Part shown: positions 36,434 to 45,157 of the stretch, in pieces
Position numbering within the stretch: position 1 is the stretch's first letter
How the letters are laid out: every line of letters starts with the position of its first letter
Source of the DNA: Lachnospiraceae bacterium
GTDB lineage: Bacteria; Bacillota; Clostridia; Lachnospirales; Lachnospiraceae
Assembly: GCA_024403235.1 (NCBI GenBank)
Contig: JAKSSF010000011.1
Location: 1 to 64,000 of the forward strand
Reading direction: 5' to 3'
Length of the DNA stretch: 64,000 nt
The notes under the pieces: model-generated
Told to the model about the DNA's origin: nothing
Databases searched by the model: none
What the model saw: only the letters and a program-made list of their open reading frames with translations
Translations under genes and position numbers: made by a program

Positions 36434-37834
36434 ATGGGAAAATATTTTTTGGCAATTGATATTGGAGCTTCCAGCGGAAGACATATCATCGGAAGCTTGG
36501 AAAATGGAAAAATTGTTTTGGAAGAAGTATATCGTTTTTGGAACGGTATGGACAATATAGATGGAACCTACTGTTGGGATGTTGACAGATTGTTTAACGA
36601 AATCATTGCCGGTATGAAAAAATGTAAAGAAATCGGCAAGATTCCTGCCAGTGTAGGTATTGATACATGGGGTGTTGACTATGTATTGTTAGATAAAGAT
36701 GACAAGATTGTAGGACAGACTGTTGGGTATCGTGATCATAGAACCGACGGTATGGACGATGAAGTATATAAAATTATTCCGGAAGATGACTTATATGCAA
36801 GAACCGGTATCCAGAAAGCTATTTACAATACCATTTATCAGTTAATGGCAGTAAAGAAAAATCATCCGGAGCATATGGATGCTGCAGCTGCTATGTTGAT
36901 GATTCCGGATTATTTCCATTACAAATTAAGTGGAAATAAAGTACAGGAATATTCAGAAGCAACTACTTCTCAGCTGGTAAATCCTAACACCAAGGATTGG
37001 GATTATGAATTAATCGAAATGCTTGGCTTTAATAAAGAAATGTTCCAGAAGATTTATATGCCTGGTACAGATATTGGTGGCTTAACCAAAGAAGTACAGG
37101 AAATGGTTGGATATGATTGTAGAGTCGTATTACCACCTACCCATGATACAGCTTCGGCGGTTATGGCTGTTCCTTCTAATGCAGAAGATACCTGCTACAT
37201 TAGTTCCGGTACCTGGTCATTGATGGGCGTAGAAAGAAACGATGCAGATTGTTCACCTGCAAGTAAAGAAGCGAACTTTACAAATGAAGGTGGTTACAAC
37301 GGAAAGATTACTTATCTTGCTAATATCATGGGCTTATGGATGATTCAGTCAGTAAGAAATAAATTGGCTCCTGATATGTCTTATGGTGATTTATGTGATC
37401 AGGCTTCTAAAGAAACTATCGCAACTGTAGTAGATTGTCAGGATGAAAGCTTCTTATCTCCTGATGATATGGTTGTAGCAGTTCAGGATTACTGTAGAAA
37501 AACCAATCAGGAAGTTCCGGAAACCTTACCTGCATTGGCAAGTGTTATCTACAATTCCTTGGCAAAATGCTATGCAGACAAGTTGGCTGGTATCGAAAAG
37601 ATGACAGGCAAGAAATATGATAGAATCAACATTATCGGTGGTGGTTCTAATGCCCAGTATTTGAATGAATTAACTGCAAAATACACAGGTGTGCCTGTAC
37701 ATGCAGGTCCTGGTGAGGCAACTGCAATCGGAAACATCTTGACACAGATGATTGAAGCTGGGGAATTTAAGGATTTGATTGAAGCCAGAGTATGTGTGGC
37801 AGAATCCTTTGAAGTAAAAGTATACGAAGTATAA
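36434..37834 (+). CDS. Rhamnulokinase/fuculokinase, FGGY family
   Basis: Phosphorylates L-rhamnulose or L-fuculose at C1 to feed the aldolase. 466 residues, closer in motif to RhaB than FucK: ATP-loop DIGASSGR at 9-16, catalytic-aspartate segment GIDTWGVDY, HDTASAV, SSGTWSLMGVE and the C-terminal GGGSNAQYLN. With FucU and a FucA-like aldolase nearby, the enzyme could serve both sugars; sequence alone does not decide. Start ATG 36434 after GAAGGAG. The matching isomerase (FucI or RhaA) is not in the window. Confidence 0.88.
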   Translation: MGKYFLAIDIGASSGRHIIGSLENGKIVLEEVYRFWNGMDNIDGTYCWDVDRLFNEIIAGMKKCKEIGKIPASVGIDTWGVDYVLLDKDDKIVGQTVGYRDHRTDGMDDEVYKIIPEDDLYARTGIQKAIYNTIYQLMAVKKNHPEHMDAAAAMLMIPDYFHYKLSGNKVQEYSEATTSQLVNPNTKDWDYELIEMLGFNKEMFQKIYMPGTDIGGLTKEVQEMVGYDCRVVLPPTHDTASAVMAVPSNAEDTCYISSGTWSLMGVERNDADCSPASKEANFTNEGGYNGKITYLANIMGLWMIQSVRNKLAPDMSYGDLCDQASKETIATVVDCQDESFLSPDDMVVAVQDYCRKTNQEVPETLPALASVIYNSLAKCYADKLAGIEKMTGKKYDRINIIGGGSNAQYLNELTAKYTGVPVHAGPGEATAIGNILTQMIEAGEFKDLIEARVCVAESFEVKVYEV

Positions 37835-37841
37835 AAACAAA

Positions 37842-37873
37842 AAGGCTATCATTTTCTTGAAAATGATAGCCTT
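37842..37873 (+). terminator. Perfect hairpin between kinase and ParA genes
   Basis: A 15-base perfect inverted repeat (arms beginning AAGGCTATC and ending GATAGCCTT) with almost no loop. There is an A tract on the left and no T tract on the right, so on this strand it would be a weak terminator or a stability/processing hairpin. It could set lower expression of parA. Confidence 0.45.
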
Positions 37874-37894
37874 ACATAGATAAGGGAAAACAGG

Positions 37895-38689
37895 ATGAGT
37901 AAGACAAAAACCATATGTTTTACAAATAATAAAGGCGGTAGCGGAAAATCTACAGCATGTGCAAATCTGGGATATGAATTAGCCAGTGCAGGAAAAAAAG
38001 TCCTTTTGGTAGATGGCGATATGCAGCTGAATTTATCTTTGTCGTTTTTTGACGAAGAGGATGTTTTGGCTATGGCAGAATCTGAAAAAAACTTATATTT
38101 TGCCATCAAAGAGAAAAAGGATCTGAAGGATTATGTGGTATCCACACCTTATGAGAATCTGGATCTGATTCCGTCTTCCACATTAATGAGCCAGGTGGAA
38201 TACGAGCTGTTTACCATGATGCAAAGAGAGTTTGTATTAAAGAAATGTTTGAAGTCCATCAAAGAGTCGGATATTTATGATTACATCTTAATCGATGCAC
38301 CACCCACATTGGGCACCTGGGTTATCAATATTTTATGCGCTACAGATTATGTTATTGTTCCTGTAGAGGCTTCTCCCTGGGGGTTGTTTGGTCTGGCCAA
38401 TATGTTTGATTTCTTGGGAGGCATGCAGGAGATGACAGAAGCCAAAATAATGGGAGTTCTCATTACCAAGGTGGATGAGAGAAAGAATTATTATAAGCAA
38501 ACCAGAGAAATTCTGGAAAACTTTGATAATATTGATGTATTCCAGACTTTTATCCATGTAGACTCCGCTATAGAATGGGCACAGGATGCTTCTAAGCCCG
38601 TAGCAGTTTATAAAAAAAGTACAAGATCTTCAAAAGAGTTTCAACAATTAGCAAAGGAGGTAATCCAATATGGCAGTAGGGAAAGGTAG
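37895..38689 (+). CDS. ParA/McdA-like ATPase
   Basis: Deviant Walker ATPase of 264 residues that should dimerise with ATP and bind nucleoid DNA. Deviant Walker A KGGSGKST with signature Lys13 and Lys18, Walker A' LLVDGD, Walker B YILIDAPP. It is shorter than plasmid ParA and has no N-terminal DNA-binding HTH, as in Soj/McdA. ParA relatives position plasmids, chemoreceptors and carboxysomes. Here the gene follows a sugar kinase, overlaps a small basic protein gene and lies near a microcompartment locus, so cargo positioning of that organelle is an attractive inference. The alternative is a role unrelated to the compartment. Confidence 0.85.
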   Translation: MSKTKTICFTNNKGGSGKSTACANLGYELASAGKKVLLVDGDMQLNLSLSFFDEEDVLAMAESEKNLYFAIKEKKDLKDYVVSTPYENLDLIPSSTLMSQVEYELFTMMQREFVLKKCLKSIKESDIYDYILIDAPPTLGTWVINILCATDYVIVPVEASPWGLFGLANMFDFLGGMQEMTEAKIMGVLITKVDERKNYYKQTREILENFDNIDVFQTFIHVDSAIEWAQDASKPVAVYKKSTRSSKEFQQLAKEVIQYGSRER

Positions 38690-39038
38690 TATGGCTAGAG
38701 CAGCAAAGGCAGCAACAAAGGCGCCGATTGCAGCTGAGAATACAGTGAAAGCTGCAACAGTAGCAGCGCCTGCTAAGGAAGTAGAAAAGGTAGTAGCACC
38801 AAAGAAGGCAGAGAGTGCAAAACCAAAGGCAACTGTAAAGAAAAAAGAAACAGCCAAGCCGAAGGCAACAACAAAACCCAAAACAGCACCTAAGGCACCC
38901 AAAACATCAGTAATGGTACTGGATGCGCAGGTAATGGAAAAAATCGTATACCAAAGCAGCTCACAGGTACTTTACAGAGATGCAGAGTCTAACGAGACCT
39001 TTGGAGTTGGTGATTCTATGCCGATTTATTTGTTCTAG
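38670..39038 (+). CDS. Lys/Ala/Pro-rich partner of the ParA-like ATPase (McdB-like?)
   Basis: 122 residues. The first 85 or so are low-complexity and basic, rich in Ala, Lys, Pro and Thr with repeats such as KPKAT and PKAPK, probably disordered and able to touch DNA or a ParA ATPase. The last 40 (from about VMVLDAQVMEKIVYQSS) look folded, ending MPIYLF. ATG 38670 with AAAGGAGG at 38653-38660, overlapping parA by 20 bp, so translation is coupled. McdB and other ParA partners are likewise small, with charged disordered tails. I see no known domain, so the McdB comparison rests on architecture and gene order. Confidence 0.7.
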   Translation: MAVGKGSMARAAKAATKAPIAAENTVKAATVAAPAKEVEKVVAPKKAESAKPKATVKKKETAKPKATTKPKTAPKAPKTSVMVLDAQVMEKIVYQSSSQVLYRDAESNETFGVGDSMPIYLF

Positions 39039-39100
39039 TGTTTTATTAGAGTATTATTGGCTTGAAAATTTATTTGAAAACCAAATAATAAGTAAAAAAA

Positions 39101-39140
39101 AGGAGTGCTATTCTTATATAAAGATAGCACTCCTTTTTTT
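39101..39140. terminator. Bidirectional terminator after the ParA partner
   Basis: AGGAGTGCTAT pairs perfectly with ATAGCACTCCT across a 12-base loop that itself can pair partly. An A tract precedes and a T tract follows, so it serves both the plus-strand operon and the minus-strand PHP gene. Confidence 0.9.
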
Positions 39141-39153
39141 ATGAAAAATATTT

Positions 39154-39864
39154 CTATAAAATCTGATTCAAAAAATGAATGTCAGAGTTTAAGACAAGCC
39201 GTTCTGGAAAATCAACACTGGCTAAAAGTGGATAAATATAGGAAAAATCCCCCACATGATCCTTACCATGACTGTCACTGGATAATAATACCGGTAAATC
39301 TAGCTTCTTGCATATTTCTAAGATGGTCTTGCAATTTTGGTGTCCGTCAGTACGATATGCTTCAGGCATTAAAGAACGATTATTGATTTCAGGGTAGATG
39401 TTGCATTCTTTGGCAGCAGTTAAAACAGTAAGAAAATCAATGGGGTAGCGTCCATCGTCAATGTGCCCTAGGAAGCGCACCTTTAGATGTCTCATAGCAC
39501 GAATATAACTCAAAGTATTTTCTTCTTTGGAAAGCACCTTAAAAGTAGGAAGATGCATGCTGACAATGGCATAATCTAAATGGGATAAAATAGAAGCGGG
39601 TAAATCTACATCGCCCTGGCCGTTAAGGATGTTTAATTCCACACCATAAAACAAGGAAACGCCAAATTTAGCCCTTGAAGAAATGGGAAGGTTGCGAAAA
39701 TAGGATTCCTTTGCAGAACCGGGGGTAGCAGGACCGTGATCCGAGATACCCAATGCATGAAGTCCTTTTGCTGAGGCAGCTTTTGCTAAATCTGTCAAAG
39801 TATCTGTGGAACCATGGCCGCTACTGATAGTGTGGGTATGTAAATCAAAATGAGCTTGGTACAT
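39154..39864 (-). CDS. PHP-domain phosphoesterase (YcdX-like)
   Basis: Metal-dependent phosphatase of 236 residues. Metal ligands are in HFDLHTHTISSGHG (N-terminus), GISDHGP, GVELNI, VSMHLP, FLGHIDDGRYP and LSSDSHGKDHVG, the full PHP set. Related YcdX and histidinol-phosphate phosphatases share this layout; the substrate is unknown. I choose ATG 39864 with AAGGGAG upstream, which puts the metal motif at the N-terminus as usual; the longer frame to 39909 adds T-rich non-coding sequence. It interrupts the deoxysugar region on the opposite strand. Confidence 0.88.
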   Translation of the reverse strand: MYQAHFDLHTHTISSGHGSTDTLTDLAKAASAKGLHALGISDHGPATPGSAKESYFRNLPISSRAKFGVSLFYGVELNILNGQGDVDLPASILSHLDYAIVSMHLPTFKVLSKEENTLSYIRAMRHLKVRFLGHIDDGRYPIDFLTVLTAAKECNIYPEINNRSLMPEAYRTDGHQNCKTILEICKKLDLPVLLSSDSHGKDHVGDFSYIYPLLASVDFPERLVLNSDIHFLNQIL

Positions 39865-39909
39865 GCAAAACTCCCTTCGGAAAAATAAATAAAATAAAAA
39901 TAGAACCAA

Positions 39910-40254
39910 AACCTAAAAACCCAAAATCAGAATAAAAAATTATTGATCTAAAATCTAAAAATCTAAAATCTAAAAAGCTTAAATTCACCTAATTAAAAAA
40001 TAATAATCCCGAAATTCCAAATTGGAAAAAATATACAAAAAATGGCAATAAAAAAGAAAATAATTTCAATAAATTGCACATAAGTCGATTTATTATCTCT
40101 CATCAAAAAGGAAAAATCAACCAAAAAATAAAAAACAACCCCCAAAAGGGCGAAAACCACATAAAACAATGAATAAAAACAACAAAAAACAACATAAATA
40201 CACAAAAGAAAATGAAAAACAGGCAATTTATAGAAAAATATATGTTGTTTTGTG
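39910..40254. other. Strand-skewed A-rich gap with TAAAATC repeats
   Basis: About 345 bases extremely rich in A on the plus strand and poor in G and T. Several copies of ATCTAAAA lie at about 39944-39977. The minus strand stays open as a phenylalanine-rich frame but lacks a ribosome site. I see no supportable gene. The segment may act as a bent or upstream-activating DNA region before the strong promoter that follows. Confidence 0.5.
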
Positions 40255-40283
40255 TTGACTTTGGGATAGGCCTATACTATAAT
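40255..40283 (+). promoter_or_regulatory. Strong promoter of the microcompartment operon
   Basis: TTGACT at 40255-40260 and a perfect TATAAT at 40278-40283, 17 bp apart, 43 bp before the first shell gene. It is the best sigma-A-type promoter in the window. The DeoR regulator encoded within the operon is the obvious candidate controller. Confidence 0.75.
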
Positions 40284-40326
40284 CAAACTATCGGAATAGC
40301 TAAATGTCTAACTTTAGGAGTGAAAC

Positions 40327-40680
40327 ATGGAAGACAAGCAAAGAATCATTCAGGAACTTGTTCCTGGAAAACAGATTACCTTGGCTCACATCATCGCCAA
40401 TCCGGATTCCGTTTTATATGAGAAATTAGGATTGGATCCTTCGGTGGAATATTCCAAATCAGCCATTGGGGTTTTAACGGTAAGTCCGGCAGAGACAGCA
40501 ATTATCTTAGCCGACATTGCCATTAAATCTTCCGGCGTGGAATTGGGATTTGTGGATCGTTTTTCGGGTTCTGTGATTATTACCGGCACGGTATCTGAGG
40601 TAGAGGCTTCTACCCAAGCCATTCTGCGATATGCGGAAGGGACTTTAGGATACAGTGTAGTACCTATCACACGGACATAA
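40327..40680 (+). CDS. EutS/PduU-type BMC-H shell protein (permuted)
   Basis: 117-residue circularly permuted BMC-domain protein. N-terminal stretch RIIQELVPGKQITLAHIIANP forms the small beta-barrel over the hexamer pore in PduU/EutS; the BMC fold follows (AIGVLTVSPAETAIILADIA, GFVDRFSGSVIITG). First gene of the shell operon. The EutP-like gene starts directly after its stop. Confidence 0.92.
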   Translation: MEDKQRIIQELVPGKQITLAHIIANPDSVLYEKLGLDPSVEYSKSAIGVLTVSPAETAIILADIAIKSSGVELGFVDRFSGSVIITGTVSEVEASTQAILRYAEGTLGYSVVPITRT

Positions 40681-41142
40681 ATGAAAAAGATTATCCTCAT
40701 CGGAAGAAGTGAAGCGGGGAAGACAACACTAACCCAGGCGTTAAAGGGAGAGAAGGTTACTTATAAAAAGACGCAATATGTGAATTACTTTGATGTAATC
40801 ATTGATACGCCCGGGGAATATCTTCAAACAGCAAGATTGGGGGCTGCATTAGCCCTGTATTCTTACGAGGCAGATGTAGTAGGCTTGTTGGCTTCTTCCA
40901 CAGAACCTTTTTCTTTGTACCCACCCAATATTACCTGTATGGTGAATCGGGAAGTGATAGGAATTGTCACAAAGATCGACAAGGCCGAAGGAAATCCCGA
41001 CAGGGCAGCCAGGTGGTTAAAGACAGCAGGGTGCAAAACCATCTTCTATGTAAATTCCACAACCGGCGAAGGGGTGTCCGATATTTTAGAACACCTTCGA
41101 GAACCGGGAGACATTATGCCATGGGAATTATCCCAAACTTAG
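40681..41142 (+). CDS. EutP/PduV-like P-loop GTPase
   Basis: 153 residues. Walker A GRSEAGKTT, switch-II-like DTPGE and base-recognition VTKIDKAEG fit the EutP/PduV family, which is found with microcompartments and, for PduV, associates with the shell exterior; its exact job is debated (motility or acetate-kinase-like activity has been proposed). ATG 40681 starts at the base after the eutS-like stop. Confidence 0.92.
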   Translation: MKKIILIGRSEAGKTTLTQALKGEKVTYKKTQYVNYFDVIIDTPGEYLQTARLGAALALYSYEADVVGLLASSTEPFSLYPPNITCMVNREVIGIVTKIDKAEGNPDRAARWLKTAGCKTIFYVNSTTGEGVSDILEHLREPGDIMPWELSQT

Positions 41143-41199
41143 TGCTCATTTACAGCGCCTTAGTCTGTAAAAAAAATAATAAAAAAGGAGATTAAACAA

Positions 41200-42000
41200 A
41201 TGGCACTGAACGAATACGAAATTAAAAAAATGATTTGCGACGTAGGTAAAAGAATCTATGATCGTAACATGGTTGCAGCAAATGATGGTAACATTTCTGT
41301 AAAACTGAATGACAATGAATTCTTATGTACACCTACCGGTGTTTCAAAAGGTTTCATGACTCCTGAATTCATCTGTAAAGTAGATGCTCAGGGTAATGTT
41401 ATCCAGGCTAACAAAGGTTTCAAACCTTCTTCAGAAATCAAAATGCATATGAGAGTATATGCTAAGAGACCTGATGTTGGATCAGTTGTACATGCCCATC
41501 CTACATTTGCTACCAGCTTTGCAATCGCAGGTATTCCTTTAACACAGCCTATCATGCCTGAAGCAGTTATCGCATTAGGATGTGTACCGATCGCTCCTTA
41601 CGGAACACCTTCCACAATGGAAATTCCGGATGCAGTAGAACCTTACTTAGAGCACTTCGATGCTGTATTACTTGAAAGCCACGGTGCTTTGACATGGTCT
41701 ACAGACCTTATGGCAGCATACATGAAGATGGAATCTGTTGAATTCTACGCTGAATTATTATACAAAGCTAAAATGCTTGGCGGTCCTAAGGAATTCGACA
41801 AACAGCAGATTGCTAAATTATATGAAATCAGAAGAAAAATGGGCTTACCTGGACGTCATCCGGCAAACCTTTGCCAGAACAAAGGTAAAGAAAACTGCCA
41901 TAACTGTGGTGGTGGATGCCATTCTTCAGAAACAGCTTCTGATAGCCAGGAATTAGTAGCAGCTATTACAAAGAAAGTATTAGAGCAGTTAGGCAAATAA
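41200..42000 (+). CDS. L-fuculose/L-rhamnulose-1-phosphate aldolase with C-terminal encapsulation peptide
   Basis: Class II aldolase cleaving the ketose 1-phosphate to DHAP and L-lactaldehyde. 266 residues. Fold marks are NDGNISVKL, TPTGVSKGF, the catalytic glutamate region (MPEAVI), zinc histidines in VVHAHPTFATSFA and SHGALTW. After the catalytic domain come a Cys/His/Gly-rich segment (NCHNCGGGCHSS) and then a short amphipathic helix, ELVAAITKKVLEQLGK, which has encapsulation-peptide character and should place the enzyme inside the compartment. The Cys-rich segment is unusual and may bind metal. Strong ribosome site. Confidence 0.92.
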   Translation: MALNEYEIKKMICDVGKRIYDRNMVAANDGNISVKLNDNEFLCTPTGVSKGFMTPEFICKVDAQGNVIQANKGFKPSSEIKMHMRVYAKRPDVGSVVHAHPTFATSFAIAGIPLTQPIMPEAVIALGCVPIAPYGTPSTMEIPDAVEPYLEHFDAVLLESHGALTWSTDLMAAYMKMESVEFYAELLYKAKMLGGPKEFDKQQIAKLYEIRRKMGLPGRHPANLCQNKGKENCHNCGGGCHSSETASDSQELVAAITKKVLEQLGK

Positions 42001-42003
42001 TCT

Positions 42004-42483
42004 ATGAACGAACGTAGAATGGAAAGAATCATTAACAATATTGTCGGGGACGCTATCGTCAAAGAGGTCATGAACCTGAACTTGGCAGTGAAGTTAATTG
42101 AGGTTGTAGAAGAAAAGGCAATTGAAATGGGAATGCGAGTAGTCATCGCAGTTTCGGATGCTTCCGGAAGACCTATTGCAGTGCATTGTATGGATGGAGC
42201 GTATCACGGCAGCTTTGATGTTGCTTTGAACAAAACCTACACTTCTACGGCATTCCAGATGCCCACGGCAAAATTGGCAAGATTATGTGCGCCGGGTGGA
42301 GAACTGTATGGCTTACAATTTTCCAATGACGGCAAAGTAATGATATTAGGCGGAGGCGAACCCTTGATGGTAGGGAAAACCATGATAGGTGCTTTGGGAG
42401 TGTCCGGCGGCAGCGCTGCACAGGATTCCGAATTGGCAGCCTATGGTGCATCCGCATTGAAGGAGGTAATCAAGTGTCTGTAG
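42004..42483 (+). CDS. PduO C-terminal-like/GlcG heme-binding-domain protein
   Basis: 159 residues of the HbpS/GlcG-like family (PF03928), equal to the C-terminal domain of PduO without the adenosyltransferase domain. Marks are VIAVSDASGRPIAVHCMDGA, ALNKTYTSTAF and GALGVSGGSAAQDSELA. The N-terminal helix (MERIINNIVGDAIVKEV) could be an encapsulation peptide. Free-standing members occur in glycyl radical microcompartments, where their role (heme or redox support) is unproven. The gene overlaps pduP by 10 bp. Confidence 0.85.
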   Translation: MNERRMERIINNIVGDAIVKEVMNLNLAVKLIEVVEEKAIEMGMRVVIAVSDASGRPIAVHCMDGAYHGSFDVALNKTYTSTAFQMPTAKLARLCAPGGELYGLQFSNDGKVMILGGGEPLMVGKTMIGALGVSGGSAAQDSELAAYGASALKEVIKCL

Positions 42484-43865
42484 ATGAACGTATGGTTCAT
42501 GACATCGTACAGAAGGTCATGGCCAATATGCAAATCACCGGTGAAGTAACCGGCATGCACGGCGTATTCAAAGATATGAACGATGCAATCAATGCTTCTA
42601 TTGAAGCGCAGAAGGTTGTTCGTAATCTTACTTTGGATCAGAGAGAAAAAATTATCTCAGTTATCCGCAAGAAAGTGCATGAAAATGCTGAAATGTTAGC
42701 AAATATGGGTGTTAACGAAACAGGAATGGGTAATGTTGGAGACAAGATCTTAAAACATCACTTAACCGCAGATAAGACACCCGGTACAGAAGATATTAAA
42801 ACCACCGCATGGTCAGGCGACAGAGGACTTACATTAGTAGAGATGGGACCTTTTGGTGTAATCGGTGCTATCACACCAGCAACCAACCCTTCTGAAACAG
42901 TTATCTGTAACTCCATCGGAATGTTGGCAGGAGGAAATACAGTAGTATTCAATCCTCATCCCAACGCAAAGAAAACAACAATTTTTACAATTAACATGAT
43001 TAACGAAGCTTCTTTGGAAGCAGGCGGACCAGACAATATCGCTGTTACAGTAGAAGAACCTACAATGGATTCCAGTGCTATTATGATGAAACATCCTAAG
43101 ATTCCGTTATTAGTAGCAACCGGCGGTCCTGGTGTAGTGACTGCAGTTCTTTCTTCCGGTAAGAGAGCAATCGGTGCTGGTGCAGGTAACCCACCTGTAT
43201 TAGTAGACGAAACTGCAGATATCAGAAAAGCAGCAAGAGACATCGTTAACGGATGTACTTTTGATAACAACTTACCTTGTATTGCAGAAAAAGAAATCGT
43301 TGCGGTGGATTCTATCGCAGACGAACTGATGAACTACATGATTTCTGAAAATGGCTGCTACTTGGCTAGTAAAGAAGTACAGGATAAATTAATCCAGACA
43401 GTTATCACACCTAAGGGAGCATTGAACAGAAAATGTGTTGGTAGAAGTGCACAGGTACTTTTATCTATGGTAGGTGTAGAGGTTGGACCGGAAATCCGTT
43501 GTATCGTATTTGAAGGCCCTAAGGAACATCCATTGATTAAGACAGAACTTATGATGCCAATCCTTGGTATGGTAAGAGTAAAATCCTTTGAAGAAGGTGT
43601 TGAAGCAGCTGTTATCTTGGAAGAGGGCAATCGTCATAGTGCTCACATTCATTCTAAGAATGTAGATCGTATCACAGCCTATGCAAAAGCCCTTGATACA
43701 GCAATTCTTGTTAAGAATGGTCCTAGCTATGCAGCTCTTGGATTTGGTGGTGAAGGCTATTGTACCTTTACAATCGCTTCCAGAACCGGCGAAGGCTTAA
43801 CCAGTGCTTCTGCATTTACAAAGAGAAGACGTTGTACAATGTCAGATAGTCTTTGCATTAGATAA
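42474..43865 (+). CDS. pduP: CoA-acylating propionaldehyde dehydrogenase with N-terminal encapsulation peptide
   Basis: Oxidises propionaldehyde to propionyl-CoA with NAD. 463 residues. Catalytic Cys269 in NLPCIAEKE; NAD-binding segments ITPATNPSETVICNS and ATGGPGVV. Residues 1-20 (VDERMVHDIVQKVMANM) form the short amphipathic helix used for packaging, followed by a linker. Start GTG 42474 with AAGGAGG at 42460. Works with the alcohol dehydrogenase to recycle NADH inside the shell. Confidence 0.93.
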   Translation: MSVDERMVHDIVQKVMANMQITGEVTGMHGVFKDMNDAINASIEAQKVVRNLTLDQREKIISVIRKKVHENAEMLANMGVNETGMGNVGDKILKHHLTADKTPGTEDIKTTAWSGDRGLTLVEMGPFGVIGAITPATNPSETVICNSIGMLAGGNTVVFNPHPNAKKTTIFTINMINEASLEAGGPDNIAVTVEEPTMDSSAIMMKHPKIPLLVATGGPGVVTAVLSSGKRAIGAGAGNPPVLVDETADIRKAARDIVNGCTFDNNLPCIAEKEIVAVDSIADELMNYMISENGCYLASKEVQDKLIQTVITPKGALNRKCVGRSAQVLLSMVGVEVGPEIRCIVFEGPKEHPLIKTELMMPILGMVRVKSFEEGVEAAVILEEGNRHSAHIHSKNVDRITAYAKALDTAILVKNGPSYAALGFGGEGYCTFTIASRTGEGLTSASAFTKRRRCTMSDSLCIR

Positions 43866-43888
43866 GAAAAAATAAAAGGAGAAAAGAA

Positions 43889-45106
43889 ATGGCAGTAAGA
43901 GAACAGGATGTTGAAGCAATTGTTCGACAGATTTTAAATCAGATGTCAGGCAGTGCTGCACCTGCTGCAAAAGCCGCACCAGCTGCTGGTATTCCAAAAA
44001 CCGCTCGCGTTGCAATGCTTACAGAACTTGGCAAATTCGAAATCAAAGAATTTCCAATTCCTGAAATTGGCGATGACGACATTTTGGTAAAGGTAGAAGG
44101 CTGTGGTGTTTGTGGTACAGATGCTCACGAATTCAAAAAAGATCCATTTAACTTAATCCCAGTTGCACTTGGTCATGAAGGTACCGGTGAAATTGTTGCA
44201 ATGGGTAAAAACGTAAAAGTGGACACTGCTGGCAAGCCAGTAAGCATTGGTGACAAGGTTGTTACTTGTATGATTTTCAAGGATGACCCGGAAATCACCA
44301 TGTTTGACTTAAATAAGAAGAATGTAGGCGGTGCTGATGTATACGGCTTACTCCCCGAAGATGATGTTCATCTGAATGGTTGGTTTGCAGATTATATCTT
44401 CATCAGAGGTGGCGAATTCGGTTCTACTTTCTTTAATGTAAGTGATTTAGACTTAGATTCTCGTATCTTGATTGAGCCTTGTGCAGTATTGGTTCATGCA
44501 GTTGAGAGAGCAAAAACCACTGATATTCTTCGTTTCAACTCTAGAGTTGTAGTACAGGGATGTGGACCTATCGGTTTGATTTGTATCGCAGTACTTCGTA
44601 CCCTTGGTATTGAAAACATTACTGCAGTAGACGGTAATGAACAGAGACTTCAGTTTGCGAAGAGAATGGGGGCTAACCAGACTGTAAACTTTATGGAATT
44701 AAAAGGTATCGAAGCTTTAACAGAAGGCGTAAAAGCTTCCTTCGGCGGACATCTTGCAGATTTCGCATTCCAGTGTACAGGTAATCCACATGCTCACGCT
44801 AACATTTATAAATTTATCCGCAACGGCGGTGGCCTTTGTGAATTAGGTTTCTTTATTAATGGTGGCGACGCAACTATTAATCCTCACTTTGATCTGTGCT
44901 CAAAGGAAATCACATTGGTTGGTTCTTGGGTATACACCTTAAGAGATTATGTTACAACCTTCGATTTCTTAAAGAGAGCATTAGCAATCGGTCTTCCATT
45001 GAAAGAACTGATTACACACAGATTTGCATTAGAGGACATTAATGAAGCATTGGAAACAAACCTTGCTATGAAGGGTCTGAAGATTGCAGTCATAAACAAT
45101 AAGTAA
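43889..45106 (+). CDS. Zinc-type alcohol dehydrogenase (MDR) with N-terminal encapsulation peptide
   Basis: Reduces propionaldehyde to propanol, or lactaldehyde to propanediol, using NADH. 405 residues. An amphipathic peptide (REQDVEAIVRQILNQM) and Ala/Pro linker lead into the MDR fold: catalytic zinc region GCGVCGTDAHE, GHEGTGE, EPCAV; NAD-binding VVQGCGPIGLI. I do not see the structural-zinc four-Cys loop after the GHE motif. It replaces the iron-type PduQ of classic pdu operons. An inverted repeat follows the stop. Confidence 0.88.
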   Translation: MAVREQDVEAIVRQILNQMSGSAAPAAKAAPAAGIPKTARVAMLTELGKFEIKEFPIPEIGDDDILVKVEGCGVCGTDAHEFKKDPFNLIPVALGHEGTGEIVAMGKNVKVDTAGKPVSIGDKVVTCMIFKDDPEITMFDLNKKNVGGADVYGLLPEDDVHLNGWFADYIFIRGGEFGSTFFNVSDLDLDSRILIEPCAVLVHAVERAKTTDILRFNSRVVVQGCGPIGLICIAVLRTLGIENITAVDGNEQRLQFAKRMGANQTVNFMELKGIEALTEGVKASFGGHLADFAFQCTGNPHAHANIYKFIRNGGGLCELGFFINGGDATINPHFDLCSKEITLVGSWVYTLRDYVTTFDFLKRALAIGLPLKELITHRFALEDINEALETNLAMKGLKIAVINNK

Positions 45107-45110
45107 AATG

Positions 45111-45138
45111 TCATAAGTTTTGAATGGAAAACTTATGA
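45111..45138 (+). repeat. TCATAAG palindromic stem-loop, copy 1
   Basis: TCATAAGTTTT (45111-45121) pairs perfectly with AAAACTTATGA (45128-45138) over six bases. It sits in the 51-bp gap between the alcohol dehydrogenase and the first BMC-H gene. Closely similar sequences occur after the dehydratase gene. Likely an mRNA processing or stability element, or an operator. Confidence 0.7.
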
Positions 45139-45157
45139 TCCCGAAAAGGAATAAGAT

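Noticed and set aside
39993-40226. Minus-strand phenylalanine-rich hydrophobic frame of 77 codons
   Set aside because: T-rich DNA gives Phe/Ile codons by composition; the TTG start lacks a ribosome site and no conserved feature is visible.
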